A stretch of DNA of 37,159 bases from Acidimicrobiia bacterium (GTDB lineage: Bacteria; Actinomycetota; Acidimicrobiia; Spongiisociales; UBA11373): NCBI GenBank assembly GCA_016932695.1, contig JAFGCH010000094.1, positions 1 to 37,159 of the forward strand, in the 5' to 3' direction. Below, piece by piece: positions 8,284 through 15,270 of this stretch. Position 1 is the first letter of the stretch. Each line of letters starts with the position of its first letter. The position numbers and the translations under genes are program-made. Below the pieces are notes generated by a model. That model had not been told where the DNA came from and ran no database searches. It was given only the letters and a program-made list of their open reading frames with translations.

Positions 8284-8313
8284 AGGCTAACAACTGCTAA
8301 CACAGCCTGTCGA
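8284..8313 (-). promoter_or_regulatory. Candidate promoter and operator of the liv-fadD operon
   Basis: On the minus strand a TCGACA hexamer (8313-8308) and a TAGCCT hexamer (8289-8284) are 18 nt apart. The spacer holds a direct repeat, GCTAACA-ACT-GCTAACA on the plus strand (8286-8302), with a 10-bp period, which is one helical turn. A repressor binding there would block the promoter. Which regulator is not visible in the window. Confidence 0.45.
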
Positions 8314-8326
8314 GCAGTCCCGGGGG

Positions 8327-8782
8327 TCAATCGCCGCCCTCGGCGCCGACCCATTCCGCCCCTCCGGCCCAGTGCTCCTTCTTCCAGATCGGAGCCCGTT
8401 CCTTGAGCTGGTCGATGAGGTAGCGGGCCGCTTCCAGCCCGTCAGCGCGGTGGGCGCTCGACACCGCGATGCCCACCGACGGCTCCCCCACCTCCAGCCG
8501 GCCGACCCGGTGCTCCACCGCCACCGACAGCAGGTCCCAGCGCTCCCGGGCCTCGGCCACGATGGCGGCGATCTTCTCCTCGGCCACCCGGGGGTACGCC
8601 TCGTACTCCAGGTGGGTGACGCCCGGGCGGCCCGCCGAGTGGTCGCGCACCGTGCCCAGGAACAACGAGATCGCTCCCGCCCCCGGCGCGGCCACCCGAG
8701 TGATCAGGGCGACGGCTTCAATAGGCTCGGGGGATACCCTCACCCAAGTGATCTCGGGGGCGGGTTGGCGGGGCCCTTCCAT
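8327..8782 (-). CDS. moaE: Molybdopterin synthase catalytic subunit MoaE
   Basis: MoaE transfers sulfur, carried by the MoaD C-terminal thiocarboxylate, to precursor Z to make molybdopterin in the cytoplasm. The 151-residue product shows the family signatures GAISLFLGTVRDHSAGRPGVTHLEYEAYP, VEHRVGRLEVGEPSVGIAVSSAHR and LKERAPIWKKEHW, with the conserved Lys pair. The ATG at 8782 has GAGGACGATTCT in front; the upstream part of the track ORF is a shadow of the htrA gene. Its start codon is only 12 nt from that of the divergent htrA. No moaD is adjacent, so the small subunit must be encoded elsewhere or supplied by another ThiS-like protein. Confidence 0.92.
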   Translation of the reverse strand: MEGPRQPAPEITWVRVSPEPIEAVALITRVAAPGAGAISLFLGTVRDHSAGRPGVTHLEYEAYPRVAEEKIAAIVAEARERWDLLSVAVEHRVGRLEVGEPSVGIAVSSAHRADGLEAARYLIDQLKERAPIWKKEHWAGGAEWVGAEGGD

Positions 8783-8787
8783 AGAAT
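8782..8787 (+). promoter_or_regulatory. Candidate leaderless -10 element of htrA
   Basis: TAGAAT ends 7 nt before the htrA ATG at 8795, the spacing expected when transcription starts on the start codon. No Shine-Dalgarno is present in those 7 nt. The hexamer overlaps the first base of the divergent moaE start codon, so the two genes would compete for this 12-nt gap. Confidence 0.5.
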
Positions 8788-8794
8788 CGTCCTC

Positions 8795-10183
8795 ATGAGC
8801 GACACTACCCCGGGCTCGCGAGACGTGCCGCTCGAGGCCGCCCTGCCCTCTGCCGAGATCCCGCCCGCCCTGCCGAAGGCCGCTTCGGGCGAACCCGCCC
8901 TTGCGACGCCGACGCCGCTCGAGCCCGGACTGCCCTCCGCGCCTCCCGAGGAGACACCCGCTCTGGAGTCGGCCGCAGCCGACGAGCCGGCTCCCCCCAC
9001 GTCCCCCTCCTACTACGGCTTGCAGGACTTCTGGCCGGCCGCCGGCACCTTGCCGCCCACGGGCCCTCCCCAGCCCGTGGCGCGCCGGGAGCAGAAGTCG
9101 CGCCGCGGGAGGTGGTACGCCCTGGTGGGGCTGCTGGCCGGGGCCCTGGGAGCGGCGCTCACCGCCGGGGCGCTCCTTCTCTGGTTCGACCGCGGGCCGA
9201 CGACCGAGGTGATCCGCCAGGTGGAGACCCGCATCATCGGCATCGGCGGCGACGTCCCTGCCTCCGAGGTGGCCCGGGCGGTGCTCCCTTCCATCGTCAC
9301 CGTCGAGGTGAGCGCCGGCGTCGCCGATCTCACCGCCGACTTCGCCGCCGACGGCTCCGGCTCCGGCGTGGTGCTGACCTCCGACGGCTTGCTGGTGACC
9401 AACGAGCACGTCGTGTCCGGCGCCGCCGCAGTGCGGGTCATCTTCGCCGGCGGACGTGCCTATCCCGCCGAGGTGGTAGGGCAGGACGCGGTGACCGACC
9501 TGGCGGTGCTCCGCATCGCCGCCGACGACCTCACCCCGATCGCCCTGGGATCTTCAAAGGACCTGGAGATCGGTGATACCGCCATCGCGGTGGGAAGCCC
9601 GCTGGGCCTGGAGGGAGGCCCCTCGGTCACTGTGGGGGTGATCTCCGCCTTCGACCGGCAGCTGCGCACCGGAGTGAACGAGTACCTGTTCGGCCTCATC
9701 CAGACCGATGCCCCCATCACCCGGGGCTCCAGCGGCGGGGCGCTGGTGGATGCCCAAGGCCGCCTCATCGGGATCACCGCCGCCATCGGCATCAGCGACG
9801 TGGGTGCCGAAGGCCTCGGCTTCGCCATCCCCGTGGAGCTGATGCAGGTGATCACCGAGCAACTCATCGCCCGCGGGGCCGCCGACCATCCCTTCCTCGG
9901 AATCGAGGGGGTCACCTACTTCCGCCAGGAGCCCGACGGTTCCTCGGTGCCCGCCGGGGTATACGTGAGCCGGATCCTCGCCGACACCGCCGCCGCCGAA
10001 GCTGCGGTGCGTGAGGGCGACGTCATCCAATCGGTGGGCGGCGAGCCGCTGGCCACCATGGAGCAGCTGGTGGTGCTGCTGCGCTTCTACCGGGTGGGCG
10101 AGGTGGTGGATCTGCAGATCGACCGGGGAGGAACCCTGCAGACCATCCCGGTGACCCTCATGGAGCGCCCGGAGGGGACGTGA
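8795..10183 (+). CDS. htrA: HtrA/DegP-type membrane-anchored serine protease with PDZ domain
   Basis: An envelope quality-control protease of 462 residues. Residues 1-105 are a Pro/Ala/Glu-rich cytoplasmic region, followed by one membrane helix (about 108-130), a trypsin-like domain and a C-terminal PDZ domain (about 365-455). The triad is visible: His205 in VTNEHVV, Asp235 in VTDLAVL and Ser313 in GSSGGAL, where GSSGG replaces the usual GNSGG. The PDZ core is YVSRILADTAAAEAAVREGDVIQSVGGEPL. The track ORF starts earlier, but that part shadows moaE. The ATG at 8795 lacks a Shine-Dalgarno and is probably leaderless. The stop overlaps the next gene as GTGA. It resembles mycobacterial PepD/HtrA in architecture. 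Confidence 0.9.
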   Translation: MSDTTPGSRDVPLEAALPSAEIPPALPKAASGEPALATPTPLEPGLPSAPPEETPALESAAADEPAPPTSPSYYGLQDFWPAAGTLPPTGPPQPVARREQKSRRGRWYALVGLLAGALGAALTAGALLLWFDRGPTTEVIRQVETRIIGIGGDVPASEVARAVLPSIVTVEVSAGVADLTADFAADGSGSGVVLTSDGLLVTNEHVVSGAAAVRVIFAGGRAYPAEVVGQDAVTDLAVLRIAADDLTPIALGSSKDLEIGDTAIAVGSPLGLEGGPSVTVGVISAFDRQLRTGVNEYLFGLIQTDAPITRGSSGGALVDAQGRLIGITAAIGISDVGAEGLGFAIPVELMQVITEQLIARGAADHPFLGIEGVTYFRQEPDGSSVPAGVYVSRILADTAAAEAAVREGDVIQSVGGEPLATMEQLVVLLRFYRVGEVVDLQIDRGGTLQTIPVTLMERPEGT

Positions 10184-11250
10184 CCGACAACCTGTTCGAC
10201 CGGCTGCGCCGCCTCCTGGAAGCCCGGGGGCCGGTCAACTGGGGACTGGCCCGGGAGATCGCCGAGAGCGTCGCCGGCCCCGCCGAGCCGGTGGAGCCCT
10301 GGCTGGCCGAGGAGTTCGTGGATCTCACCCACGCCGCGGCGCGGCGGGTGGCGGCCGCCTCGCCGCTGGACCCCGTCGCCGGGGAGGTGCGGGCCCTGGA
10401 TCGGCGCACTTGGGCGGCGCAGAGCGTGGCGGGCTTCACCTACCTGGCCGAGCCGCTGGCCGCCAAGATGGCCGGAGGCCTGGAGGGCGAAGCCGACCCC
10501 TTCCTCCAGCAGTTGGGACCGGCACTAGTGGGCATGCAGATGGGCTCGATGGCCGGCTTCCTCAGCCATCGGGTGCTGGCCGGTTTCGATGTCGGCCTTC
10601 CCGTAGACGGGGCGCCGCCCAGCTTCGTGGTGCCCAACGTCGCCGCTTTCATCGCCGACCACGACCTCGACCCGCAGCAGTCCCGGCTGTGGCTGGCGCT
10701 GCACGAGGCGGCCCACCGGGCCGAGGTGGCCCTCCCCTGGGTGCGCCGCCACCTCGCCGACCTCACCGGGGCTTTCGTGGACGGCCTCCGCCCCGACCCC
10801 TCCGGCCTGCAGGAGCGACTCGAAGCACTGCAGGACCCGGAGCATCTCGAAGGGTTGCTTGCCGATCCCTCCGCCCTGAGCGGCCTGGTGCCCGGGCCTG
10901 AGTCCGAGCAAGCCCTGCGCCGCCTTCAGGCCTTCATGGCCCTGCTGGAGGGATACGCCGAGTGGCTGGTGGGGCGAGCCGCCCCCGGCCTGATCCCCGA
11001 AGCGCCCCGTTTGCGCGAGGCCATCGACCGCCGCCGTGCCGAGCCTTCCCCCGGCGAGCAGATGCTGCAGCGCATGCTGGGCCTCGACCTGCAGCACCAC
11101 CGCTACCGGCGCGGTACCACCTTCTGCGAGGAGGTGGCCCGCCGTTGGGGAGAGCAGGCACTCTCCCGGCTTTGGGAAGGGCCCGAGGCCCTCCCCACGT
11201 CGGCCGAACTCGACGACCCGGTGGGCTGGGCGGCCCGCATCCTGCTCTAG
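10180..11250 (+). CDS. DUF2342 zincin-like metalloprotease family protein
   Basis: A 356-residue protein of the actinobacterial DUF2342 / zincin_2 family, sometimes labelled F420-biosynthesis associated. The metal-binding motif HEAAHRAE lies at 175-182, in the context LWLALHEAAHRAEVALPWVR, which fits the HExxH signature of zincins. A later conserved segment is LMALLEGYAEWLVGRA (about 245-261). The family is thought to be a metal-dependent hydrolase, but no substrate is known. The start is GTG at 10180, overlapping the htrA stop as GTGA, with GGAGGGGAC just upstream, so it is translationally coupled to the protease. The C-terminal half ends in GLDLQHHRYRRGTTFCEEVARRWG, typical of the family. 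Confidence 0.87.
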   Translation: MTDNLFDRLRRLLEARGPVNWGLAREIAESVAGPAEPVEPWLAEEFVDLTHAAARRVAAASPLDPVAGEVRALDRRTWAAQSVAGFTYLAEPLAAKMAGGLEGEADPFLQQLGPALVGMQMGSMAGFLSHRVLAGFDVGLPVDGAPPSFVVPNVAAFIADHDLDPQQSRLWLALHEAAHRAEVALPWVRRHLADLTGAFVDGLRPDPSGLQERLEALQDPEHLEGLLADPSALSGLVPGPESEQALRRLQAFMALLEGYAEWLVGRAAPGLIPEAPRLREAIDRRRAEPSPGEQMLQRMLGLDLQHHRYRRGTTFCEEVARRWGEQALSRLWEGPEALPTSAELDDPVGWAARILL

Positions 11251-11281
11251 AACACCCCCTTCGTTGGGACGGCCGGCGGCG

Positions 11282-11287
11282 TACGAT
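11282..11287 (+). promoter_or_regulatory. Candidate -10 element of the AhpE-like gene
   Basis: TACGAT lies 33 nt before the ATG at 11321, which would give a leader of about 26 nt containing GAGAGG. No convincing -35 is seen, so the gene may also be read from upstream. Confidence 0.3.
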
Positions 11288-11320
11288 GCGCCCACTCAGC
11301 GAACGAGAGGCCGTGAGAAC

Positions 11321-11779
11321 ATGTCCGTTTCCGTCGGCACCCCCGCCCCCGGGTTCACCCTGCCCAACATCGACAACAGCCCCTTCAGCCTGGAGCAGGC
11401 CAAGGGCCACAAGACGCTGCTCGTCTTCATCCCCTTCCCCTGGACCGGCCTCTGTGACGGCGAAGCCTGCACACTGCGCGACCACTTCGCCGACCTGAAT
11501 GCCCTCGACGCCAACGTCGTGATGGTGACCACCTACCCCCGGCCCGCCCTGGCCAAGTGGGCAGCGGAGAACGGCTTCACTTTCCCGGTCCTGTCGGACT
11601 TCTGGCCACACGGCGAGGTCGCCCGCCGCTACGGCGTGTTCAACGACGAGAAGGGTTGCGCCAACCGGGCCACCTTCGTTCTCGACGCCGAGGGCGTGGT
11701 GCGCGAGGTCATCGCCACCGAATCGCTGGGGACCCCGCGGGAGTACGACTCGTACGTGAAGGCGCTGGGCAAGTTCTAG
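11321..11779 (+). CDS. AhpE-like 1-Cys peroxiredoxin
   Basis: A cytoplasmic thiol peroxidase of 152 residues that reduces hydroperoxides. The catalytic centre is FPFPWTGLCDGEACTLRDH (39-57), with the peroxidatic Cys at residue 45, the same number as in M. tuberculosis AhpE, and a conserved Pro and Thr ahead of it. Further Cys residues at 49 and in EKGCANRATFVLD could serve as resolving residues, though the family usually uses an outside thiol. The redoxin N-terminus (VGTPAPGFTLPNIDN) is typical. The track ORF begins upstream in the zincin gene; the ATG at 11321 is the only start that fits the domain. The gene is convergent with the IS110 transposase. Confidence 0.88.
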   Translation: MSVSVGTPAPGFTLPNIDNSPFSLEQAKGHKTLLVFIPFPWTGLCDGEACTLRDHFADLNALDANVVMVTTYPRPALAKWAAENGFTFPVLSDFWPHGEVARRYGVFNDEKGCANRATFVLDAEGVVREVIATESLGTPREYDSYVKALGKF

Positions 11780-11916
11780 ACAGGCCCGTTCCTGCCCCTC
11801 TCTATGAAGGAGGGTGGTGAGTCAAGTTGTGGGGGTGGGTTCTCATCTCTCTATTGCCGTCTGTGGGTGGATTAGGTGGTTGGAGGTTGCCGGTGGCCCA
11901 TCTCAGGGGTGGGTCG

Positions 11917-12951
11917 TCAGGCGACCAGAGGGGAGGCGGGGCTTGCCGGCTGGAAGGGTTGTTGGCGGGTGAGCATCCACCAGATGGCGGTGGCGAGTTG
12001 GCGGGCGCAGTCGACGCGGGCGACAGCGGGTCCACGCTGGCGGCCGAGCCGGCGGGTGGTGGTCTGATACCGCTGGGAGTAGGCGGGGTGTTGGGAGGCC
12101 CAGGTGACCGCTTCGATGAGGGCCCAGCGGAGCCAGCGGGGCCCGTGTTTGGCTAAGGGTCCTCGCCAGTCGGAGTCTCCGGACTGGTGGACTCGGGGAC
12201 ACAGTCCGGTGTAGCCGACGAGATGCTTGGGGTTGGGGAAGCGGCCGATGTCGCCGATCTCCGCGGCGATGGTGAACCCGAGGATGGGTCCGATCCCGGG
12301 GGCGGTCTGCAGCAGCCTGACGGTCGGGTCCGCCTGGCCGGCGTGACGGAGTTGCCGGTCACAGTCGGCGATCTGCTCGTCGAGATGGTCGATGGTCTCC
12401 AACGCAGCCTGGGTGGTGTCCCGCCACGCCGGGGGCAGCTCCAAACGGGCCAGGAGGTTCCGGCCGCCCACCCCGAACAGGTCCGAGACCGGCACCCCGA
12501 TCCCCCAGCTGATCAAAGACGAGTGGATCCGGTTCTTCAAGGCGGTGCGGTGTTTGACCAGATGCAGACGGAAACGGGCCAGCTCCCGCATCCCCCGCAC
12601 CTCCGGCGGCGGCAGCCACACCGCTGGGATCAGATCCCGGAAAGACAAGTCGGCCAACACCCGGGCGTCGATCCGATCAGTCTTCGCCGTCAAAGGAGCC
12701 AGCGCTTTTACCCGGGCAGCGTCGGCGACCTCGACCACCCAGCCGCAACCCTCCAAAACGTCATGCACGAACCGGGCGCCCGTCATCGACTCCACCACCC
12801 CCCGCACCTGACTCCCCTCGAACCGGGCTGCCAGTCCCCGCAGCCCGTCCGCATCAGGCGGCGCCGGCAGCCGGCAACGCAGAACCCCGTCCGGGTCCAA
12901 CACGCACACATCCAAACGCTTCCTCGACAAGTCCAGACCAACATGCACCAT
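11917..12951 (-). CDS. IS110-family transposase (DEDD recombinase)
   Basis: A 344-residue transposase with two domains. The N-terminal RuvC-like domain has all four acidic residues: Asp7 in VGLDLS, Glu54 in VVESMTG, and Asp92 and Asp95 in KTDRIDA. A coiled-coil-like linker covers about 125-205. The C-terminal transposase_20 domain includes LLQTAPGIGPILGFTIAAEIGD, FPNPKHLVGYTGLCP, the conserved Ser near 257 in HQSGDSDWRG and LAKHGPRWLRWALIEA. No frameshift or stop interrupts it, so it may be active. The ATG at 12951 has AAGGAGG in front; the track ORF begins further upstream in the non-coding region. That ribosome-binding site is inside a stable stem-loop (12952-13011), which should hold expression low. 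Confidence 0.92.
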   Translation of the reverse strand: MVHVGLDLSRKRLDVCVLDPDGVLRCRLPAPPDADGLRGLAARFEGSQVRGVVESMTGARFVHDVLEGCGWVVEVADAARVKALAPLTAKTDRIDARVLADLSFRDLIPAVWLPPPEVRGMRELARFRLHLVKHRTALKNRIHSSLISWGIGVPVSDLFGVGGRNLLARLELPPAWRDTTQAALETIDHLDEQIADCDRQLRHAGQADPTVRLLQTAPGIGPILGFTIAAEIGDIGRFPNPKHLVGYTGLCPRVHQSGDSDWRGPLAKHGPRWLRWALIEAVTWASQHPAYSQRYQTTTRRLGRQRGPAVARVDCARQLATAIWWMLTRQQPFQPASPASPLVA

Positions 12952-13011
12952 GAGGGCCTCCTTGGGAGCCTCGAGATGGCAACCCGAAGGCTGCCACCCG
13001 AGGAGGCCCTC
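12952..13011 (-). promoter_or_regulatory. Stem-loop that buries the transposase ribosome-binding site
   Basis: GAGGGCCTCCT (13011-13001 on the minus strand) pairs perfectly with AGGAGGCCCTC (12962-12952), directly before the ATG. The second arm contains the Shine-Dalgarno AAGGAGG. Inside, GGTGGCAGCC and GGTTGCCATC form a 10-bp stem around a TTCG tetraloop. Translation should be blocked when this RNA is folded. Confidence 0.7.
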
Positions 13012-13077
13012 CTTCATCACATTCAGGGGGAGGTGGACCGGCCCGCAGGGCCGGGACGAAGGGGGTCCGTCCCAAAG
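12952..13077 (-). ncRNA. Candidate IS110 bridge RNA region
   Basis: This stretch upstream of the transposase folds on the minus strand into two modules. The proximal one (13011-12952) has an 11-bp stem, an asymmetric internal loop and a 10-bp upper stem (two G-U pairs) capped by TTCG. The distal one (about 13077-13036) can form GGGACG/CGTCCC or GGACC/GGTCC stacked on GGCCC-TGC-GGGCC with an 11-nt internal loop. Two stem-internal-loop-stem modules in the long non-coding end are what is known for IS110 bridge RNAs, which carry target and donor guides. Guide sequences were not identified, and RNA ends are guesses. Confidence 0.4.
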
Positions 13078-13159
13078 ACATAACGGCTCGGGCTGCGTTG
13101 CCTCTGGGCACACGGGTTCGAGGCGGGTGAAGCACCCCCCTCGCCTCGAGGACTCGGCA

Positions 13160-13178
13160 CTCCCCCCTGCGGGGGGAG
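13160..13178 (-). terminator. Terminator of the senX3-regX3 operon
   Basis: An 8-bp perfect stem CTCCCCCC/GGGGGGAG with a 3-nt loop begins 22 nt beyond the regX3 stop. It also separates the two-component operon from the IS110 element, so the insertion seems to lie outside the operon. Confidence 0.6.
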
Positions 13179-13199
13179 AACAGTGCGCCCCGCCCCGCC

Positions 13200-13871
13200 T
13201 CAGACCACCAGCCGGTACCCCACCCCGCGCACCGCTTCGATCGCCGGCGCCTCCGGGTCGGCCTCCAGCCGACGGCGAAGGCGCCGCACGTGCTGGTCGA
13301 GGCTGCGGGTGTCGCCCGCCCAGGCGAAGCCCCAGACCTCGTCGAGGAACTCCTCCCGGGGCACCACCCGGCCGGGTCGCTGCATAAGCAACTGCAGCAC
13401 CTCGAACTCCTTCTTGGGGAGGTCCTGCTCGCCGGAGGGCAGCCGGAGGCGCCGCGAAGCCAGGTCGAGAATGGCCGCCCCGGCGGTGAGCACCTCGGGA
13501 GTAACCAGCGCCCCGGTGCGCCGGGCGGCGGCGCGGATGCGGGCCACCAGTTCCCGCACCGAGTAGGGCTTGGTGACGTAGTCGTCGGCCCCCAACTCCA
13601 GGGCCGAGACGATGTCGGCTTCGGCTCCCTTGGCGCTGACCACGATCACCGGCACCTCGGAATCCCGGCGGATGGCACGCAGCACGTCGAGGCCCGGCAG
13701 GACGGGCAGCATCAGGTCGAGCAGCACCACCTCGGGCCGGAACGAGCGGAAGCGCTCCAGGCCCGCCTTGCCGTCGAGGGCCGCCTCCACCTCGAAGCCC
13801 TCGGCGCCCAGCGATACCTGCAGGGCCTCCACGTAAGAAGGCTCGTCCTCCACGATCAGCACTCTGGTCAT
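13200..13871 (-). CDS. regX3: OmpR/PhoB-family response regulator, RegX3-like
   Basis: The DNA-binding regulator of the phosphate regulon. The receiver domain (1-115) holds the acidic pair Glu8-Asp9 (IVEDEP), the phosphorylation site Asp52 (VLLDLMLP), the switch Ser79 and Lys101 (TKPYS). The C-terminal winged helix (about 130-223) ends in DTRSLDQHVRRLRRRLEADPEAPAIEAVRGVGYRLVV, with the recognition helix around DQHVRRLRRRL. The 223-residue length is usual. The start is ATG 13871, which overlaps the senX3 stop as ATGA and has GGAGGGAGCC upstream; the eight extra track residues are read-through. The gene order next to pst genes, plus a PHO box, supports a RegX3/PhoP role, which is inference from context. 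Confidence 0.9.
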   Translation of the reverse strand: MTRVLIVEDEPSYVEALQVSLGAEGFEVEAALDGKAGLERFRSFRPEVVLLDLMLPVLPGLDVLRAIRRDSEVPVIVVSAKGAEADIVSALELGADDYVTKPYSVRELVARIRAAARRTGALVTPEVLTAGAAILDLASRRLRLPSGEQDLPKKEFEVLQLLMQRPGRVVPREEFLDEVWGFAWAGDTRSLDQHVRRLRRRLEADPEAPAIEAVRGVGYRLVV

Positions 13872-15097
13872 GGCTCCCTCCACTTGGGCAGGCACACCCG
13901 GAAGAGACTCCCTTCGCCCAGGTGCGACTCGACTCCCACCTGTCCCCCGTGGTTCAGGACCACATGGCGCACGATGGAGAGCCCCAGGCCGGTCCCGCCG
14001 GTGGCCCGGCTGCGCGCCCGATCCACCCGGTAGAAGCGCTCGAAGATGCGCCCTAAGTGGGCTTCGGGGATCCCGATGCCCTCATCTTGCACCTCGAGCA
14101 CCACCCGCTCGCCTTCTGCTCGGACCCGCAGCCATACCCGCGGCGCCGGGCGGCCGGGGCGAGGGTCGCTGTACTTGACGGCGTTGTCGAGGAGGTTCCC
14201 GAGCATGGTCCGCAGCTGCCGTTCGTCCCCGGCGACGACGGCTTCGGCCGGCACCCCCTCGACGATCAGCTCCACCCCCGCCTGCGCCGCCGTCTCGCCC
14301 AGCGCCCCGGCCACCTCGGCCACCAGCCCGGCCAGGGACACGGGCAGGCCCGGGTCGGCCGCCGCCTCCGCCTGCGACAGGTCGAGCATGTCATCGAGCA
14401 GCCGCGCCAGGCGCGACGCCTCCGCCTGCAGGCGGCCGGCCAGGCGCTCGGCCACGGTGGCGTCGCCGGCGTTGGCCGAGAGCGTCTCAGCCAACACCGA
14501 CATAGCGCCCAGCGGGGTCTTCAGCTCGTGCCCTACGTTGGCCACGAAGTCCCGCCGCATAGCCTCCACTCGCCGTTCTTCGGTCACGTCGGCCAGGTAG
14601 GCCACAGCCCCCAAGCGCCTCCCCCCCGCGTCGTCCAGGGGGGTCACCTCGAGACGCACCACACGACGGCGCGGGGTATACAACTCCAGCTCCCGGCTGA
14701 AGGACTCCCCGTGGTCCAGGGCGGCGCCGATGGCCTCGCTGACCCGCCCCTCGACCGCCGCCTCCCCGGGACGGCCGCTGAGGTAGGGCAGGGCGGCCCG
14801 GTTGGCCAGCACCACCCCCCCCGACGAGTCGGTGATCAGCACCCCGATGCCGGCGGCGTCGAGGGCCTCCCGCAGGCGCGCCCGATCACGGCGCTCGGCA
14901 TCCGTTGCCGCCTCGCGACGGTCCAGGGCGGCGGCAATCGCGGCGAGGTCGACCCGGACCTCGGGGTGGTTCACCCCGAGGCGGGCGGCGACCAGCCTCA
15001 GATCGGCGGCTAGGGCGGCGGCGCGCCGAGCGAGGAGCACCAAGGCGATGAGCAGCAAGAGCCCCGCCGCGGCGAGGGCGGCGACGACAGCGGTCAC
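13868..15097 (-). CDS. senX3: Sensor histidine kinase, SenX3/PhoR-like
   Basis: The membrane sensor partner of the regulator, 409 residues. It has one N-terminal membrane helix (about 3-23), a linker, a PAS-like domain (about 75-172, LDAAGIGVLITDSSGGVVLANRAALPYL) and the kinase core. The phosphorylated residue is His190 in FVANVGHELKTPLGAM. The N box is MLGNLLDNAVKYSDP, the G1 box VQDEGIGIPEAHLGRIFERFYR and the G2 box GGTGLGLSIVRHV. All motifs are intact. There is only one membrane helix and no extracellular sensor domain, so as in M. tuberculosis SenX3 the signal probably comes from the Pst transporter and PhoU and not from direct phosphate binding. The start is GTG; a TATAGT hexamer ends 9 nt upstream. 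Confidence 0.9.
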   Translation of the reverse strand: MTAVVAALAAAGLLLLIALVLLARRAAALAADLRLVAARLGVNHPEVRVDLAAIAAALDRREAATDAERRDRARLREALDAAGIGVLITDSSGGVVLANRAALPYLSGRPGEAAVEGRVSEAIGAALDHGESFSRELELYTPRRRVVRLEVTPLDDAGGRRLGAVAYLADVTEERRVEAMRRDFVANVGHELKTPLGAMSVLAETLSANAGDATVAERLAGRLQAEASRLARLLDDMLDLSQAEAAADPGLPVSLAGLVAEVAGALGETAAQAGVELIVEGVPAEAVVAGDERQLRTMLGNLLDNAVKYSDPRPGRPAPRVWLRVRAEGERVVLEVQDEGIGIPEAHLGRIFERFYRVDRARSRATGGTGLGLSIVRHVVLNHGGQVGVESHLGEGSLFRVCLPKWREP

Positions 15098-15106
15098 GAC
15101 TCGCCG

Positions 15107-15112
15107 ACTATA
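15107..15112 (-). promoter_or_regulatory. Candidate -10 element of senX3-regX3
   Basis: On the minus strand TATAGT ends 9 nt before the GTG start of senX3. Transcription would begin within a few bases of the start codon, so the mRNA is leaderless or nearly so. No Shine-Dalgarno is present. Confidence 0.45.
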
Positions 15113-15149
15113 GGCCCCCGTTCTCCGGCCCTTGCTAGACCTCCCAAAG

Positions 15150-15193
15150 ATTCACCCCCAGTTCACACGGCGGCCCCGAGGCCGTCACCTGTG
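15150..15193 (+). promoter_or_regulatory. PHO box of 11-bp direct repeats upstream of pstS
   Basis: The units ATTCACCCCCA (15150-15160) and GTTCACACGGC (15161-15171) lie head to tail with an 11-bp period. After one degenerate unit, a fourth in-phase unit contains TCACC (15185-15189). The actinobacterial PHO box is built from 11-nt GTTCACC-type repeats, so this is the likely binding site of the RegX3/PhoP-like regulator. It sits between senX3 and pstS and may control both. A TACCGT hexamer (15200-15205) could be the pstS -10. Confidence 0.7.
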
Positions 15194-15270
15194 CCGGCGT
15201 ACCGTTTGGCGCGATGGCCGGCAGCCCTGCCGCCGGCCGGACTTGACCCAACCAGGAGGAACACAAGATC

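Larger units (their letters stand above)
11820..13147 (-). mobile_element. IS110-family insertion sequence, ends not resolved
   Basis: The element lies between ahpE and regX3 and consists of one intact DEDD transposase gene, about 185 nt of structured non-coding sequence upstream of it and up to 137 nt downstream. IS110 elements have no terminal inverted repeats, so the ends cannot be set by eye. The limits given run from a TTGACT hexamer downstream of the gene (minus strand, 11825-11820), which could be the -35 half of a circle-junction promoter, to a bulged hairpin at 13120-13147. The long side is the upstream side, as in the IS110 rather than the IS1111 subgroup. Base composition matches the host, so there is no sign of very recent foreign origin. 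Confidence 0.6.

Noticed and set aside
7454-8293. Apparent 280-residue N-terminal extension of LivG
   Set aside because: It is livF in the wrong frame; the other operon junctions show 4-nt overlaps that set the start at 7453.
8783-9409. Extension of MoaE to 360 residues
   Set aside because: The added part is antisense to htrA; ATG 8782 has a GAGGA site and gives the family length.
11917-12951. Transposase as a decayed pseudogene
   Set aside because: The frame is intact, all four DEDD residues and the C-terminal Ser are present, and the length is normal.
13120-13178. CRISPR-like or attachment-site repeats beside the IS110 element
   Set aside because: The repeats are two different hairpins with no regular spacing, and no cas gene or integrase is present.
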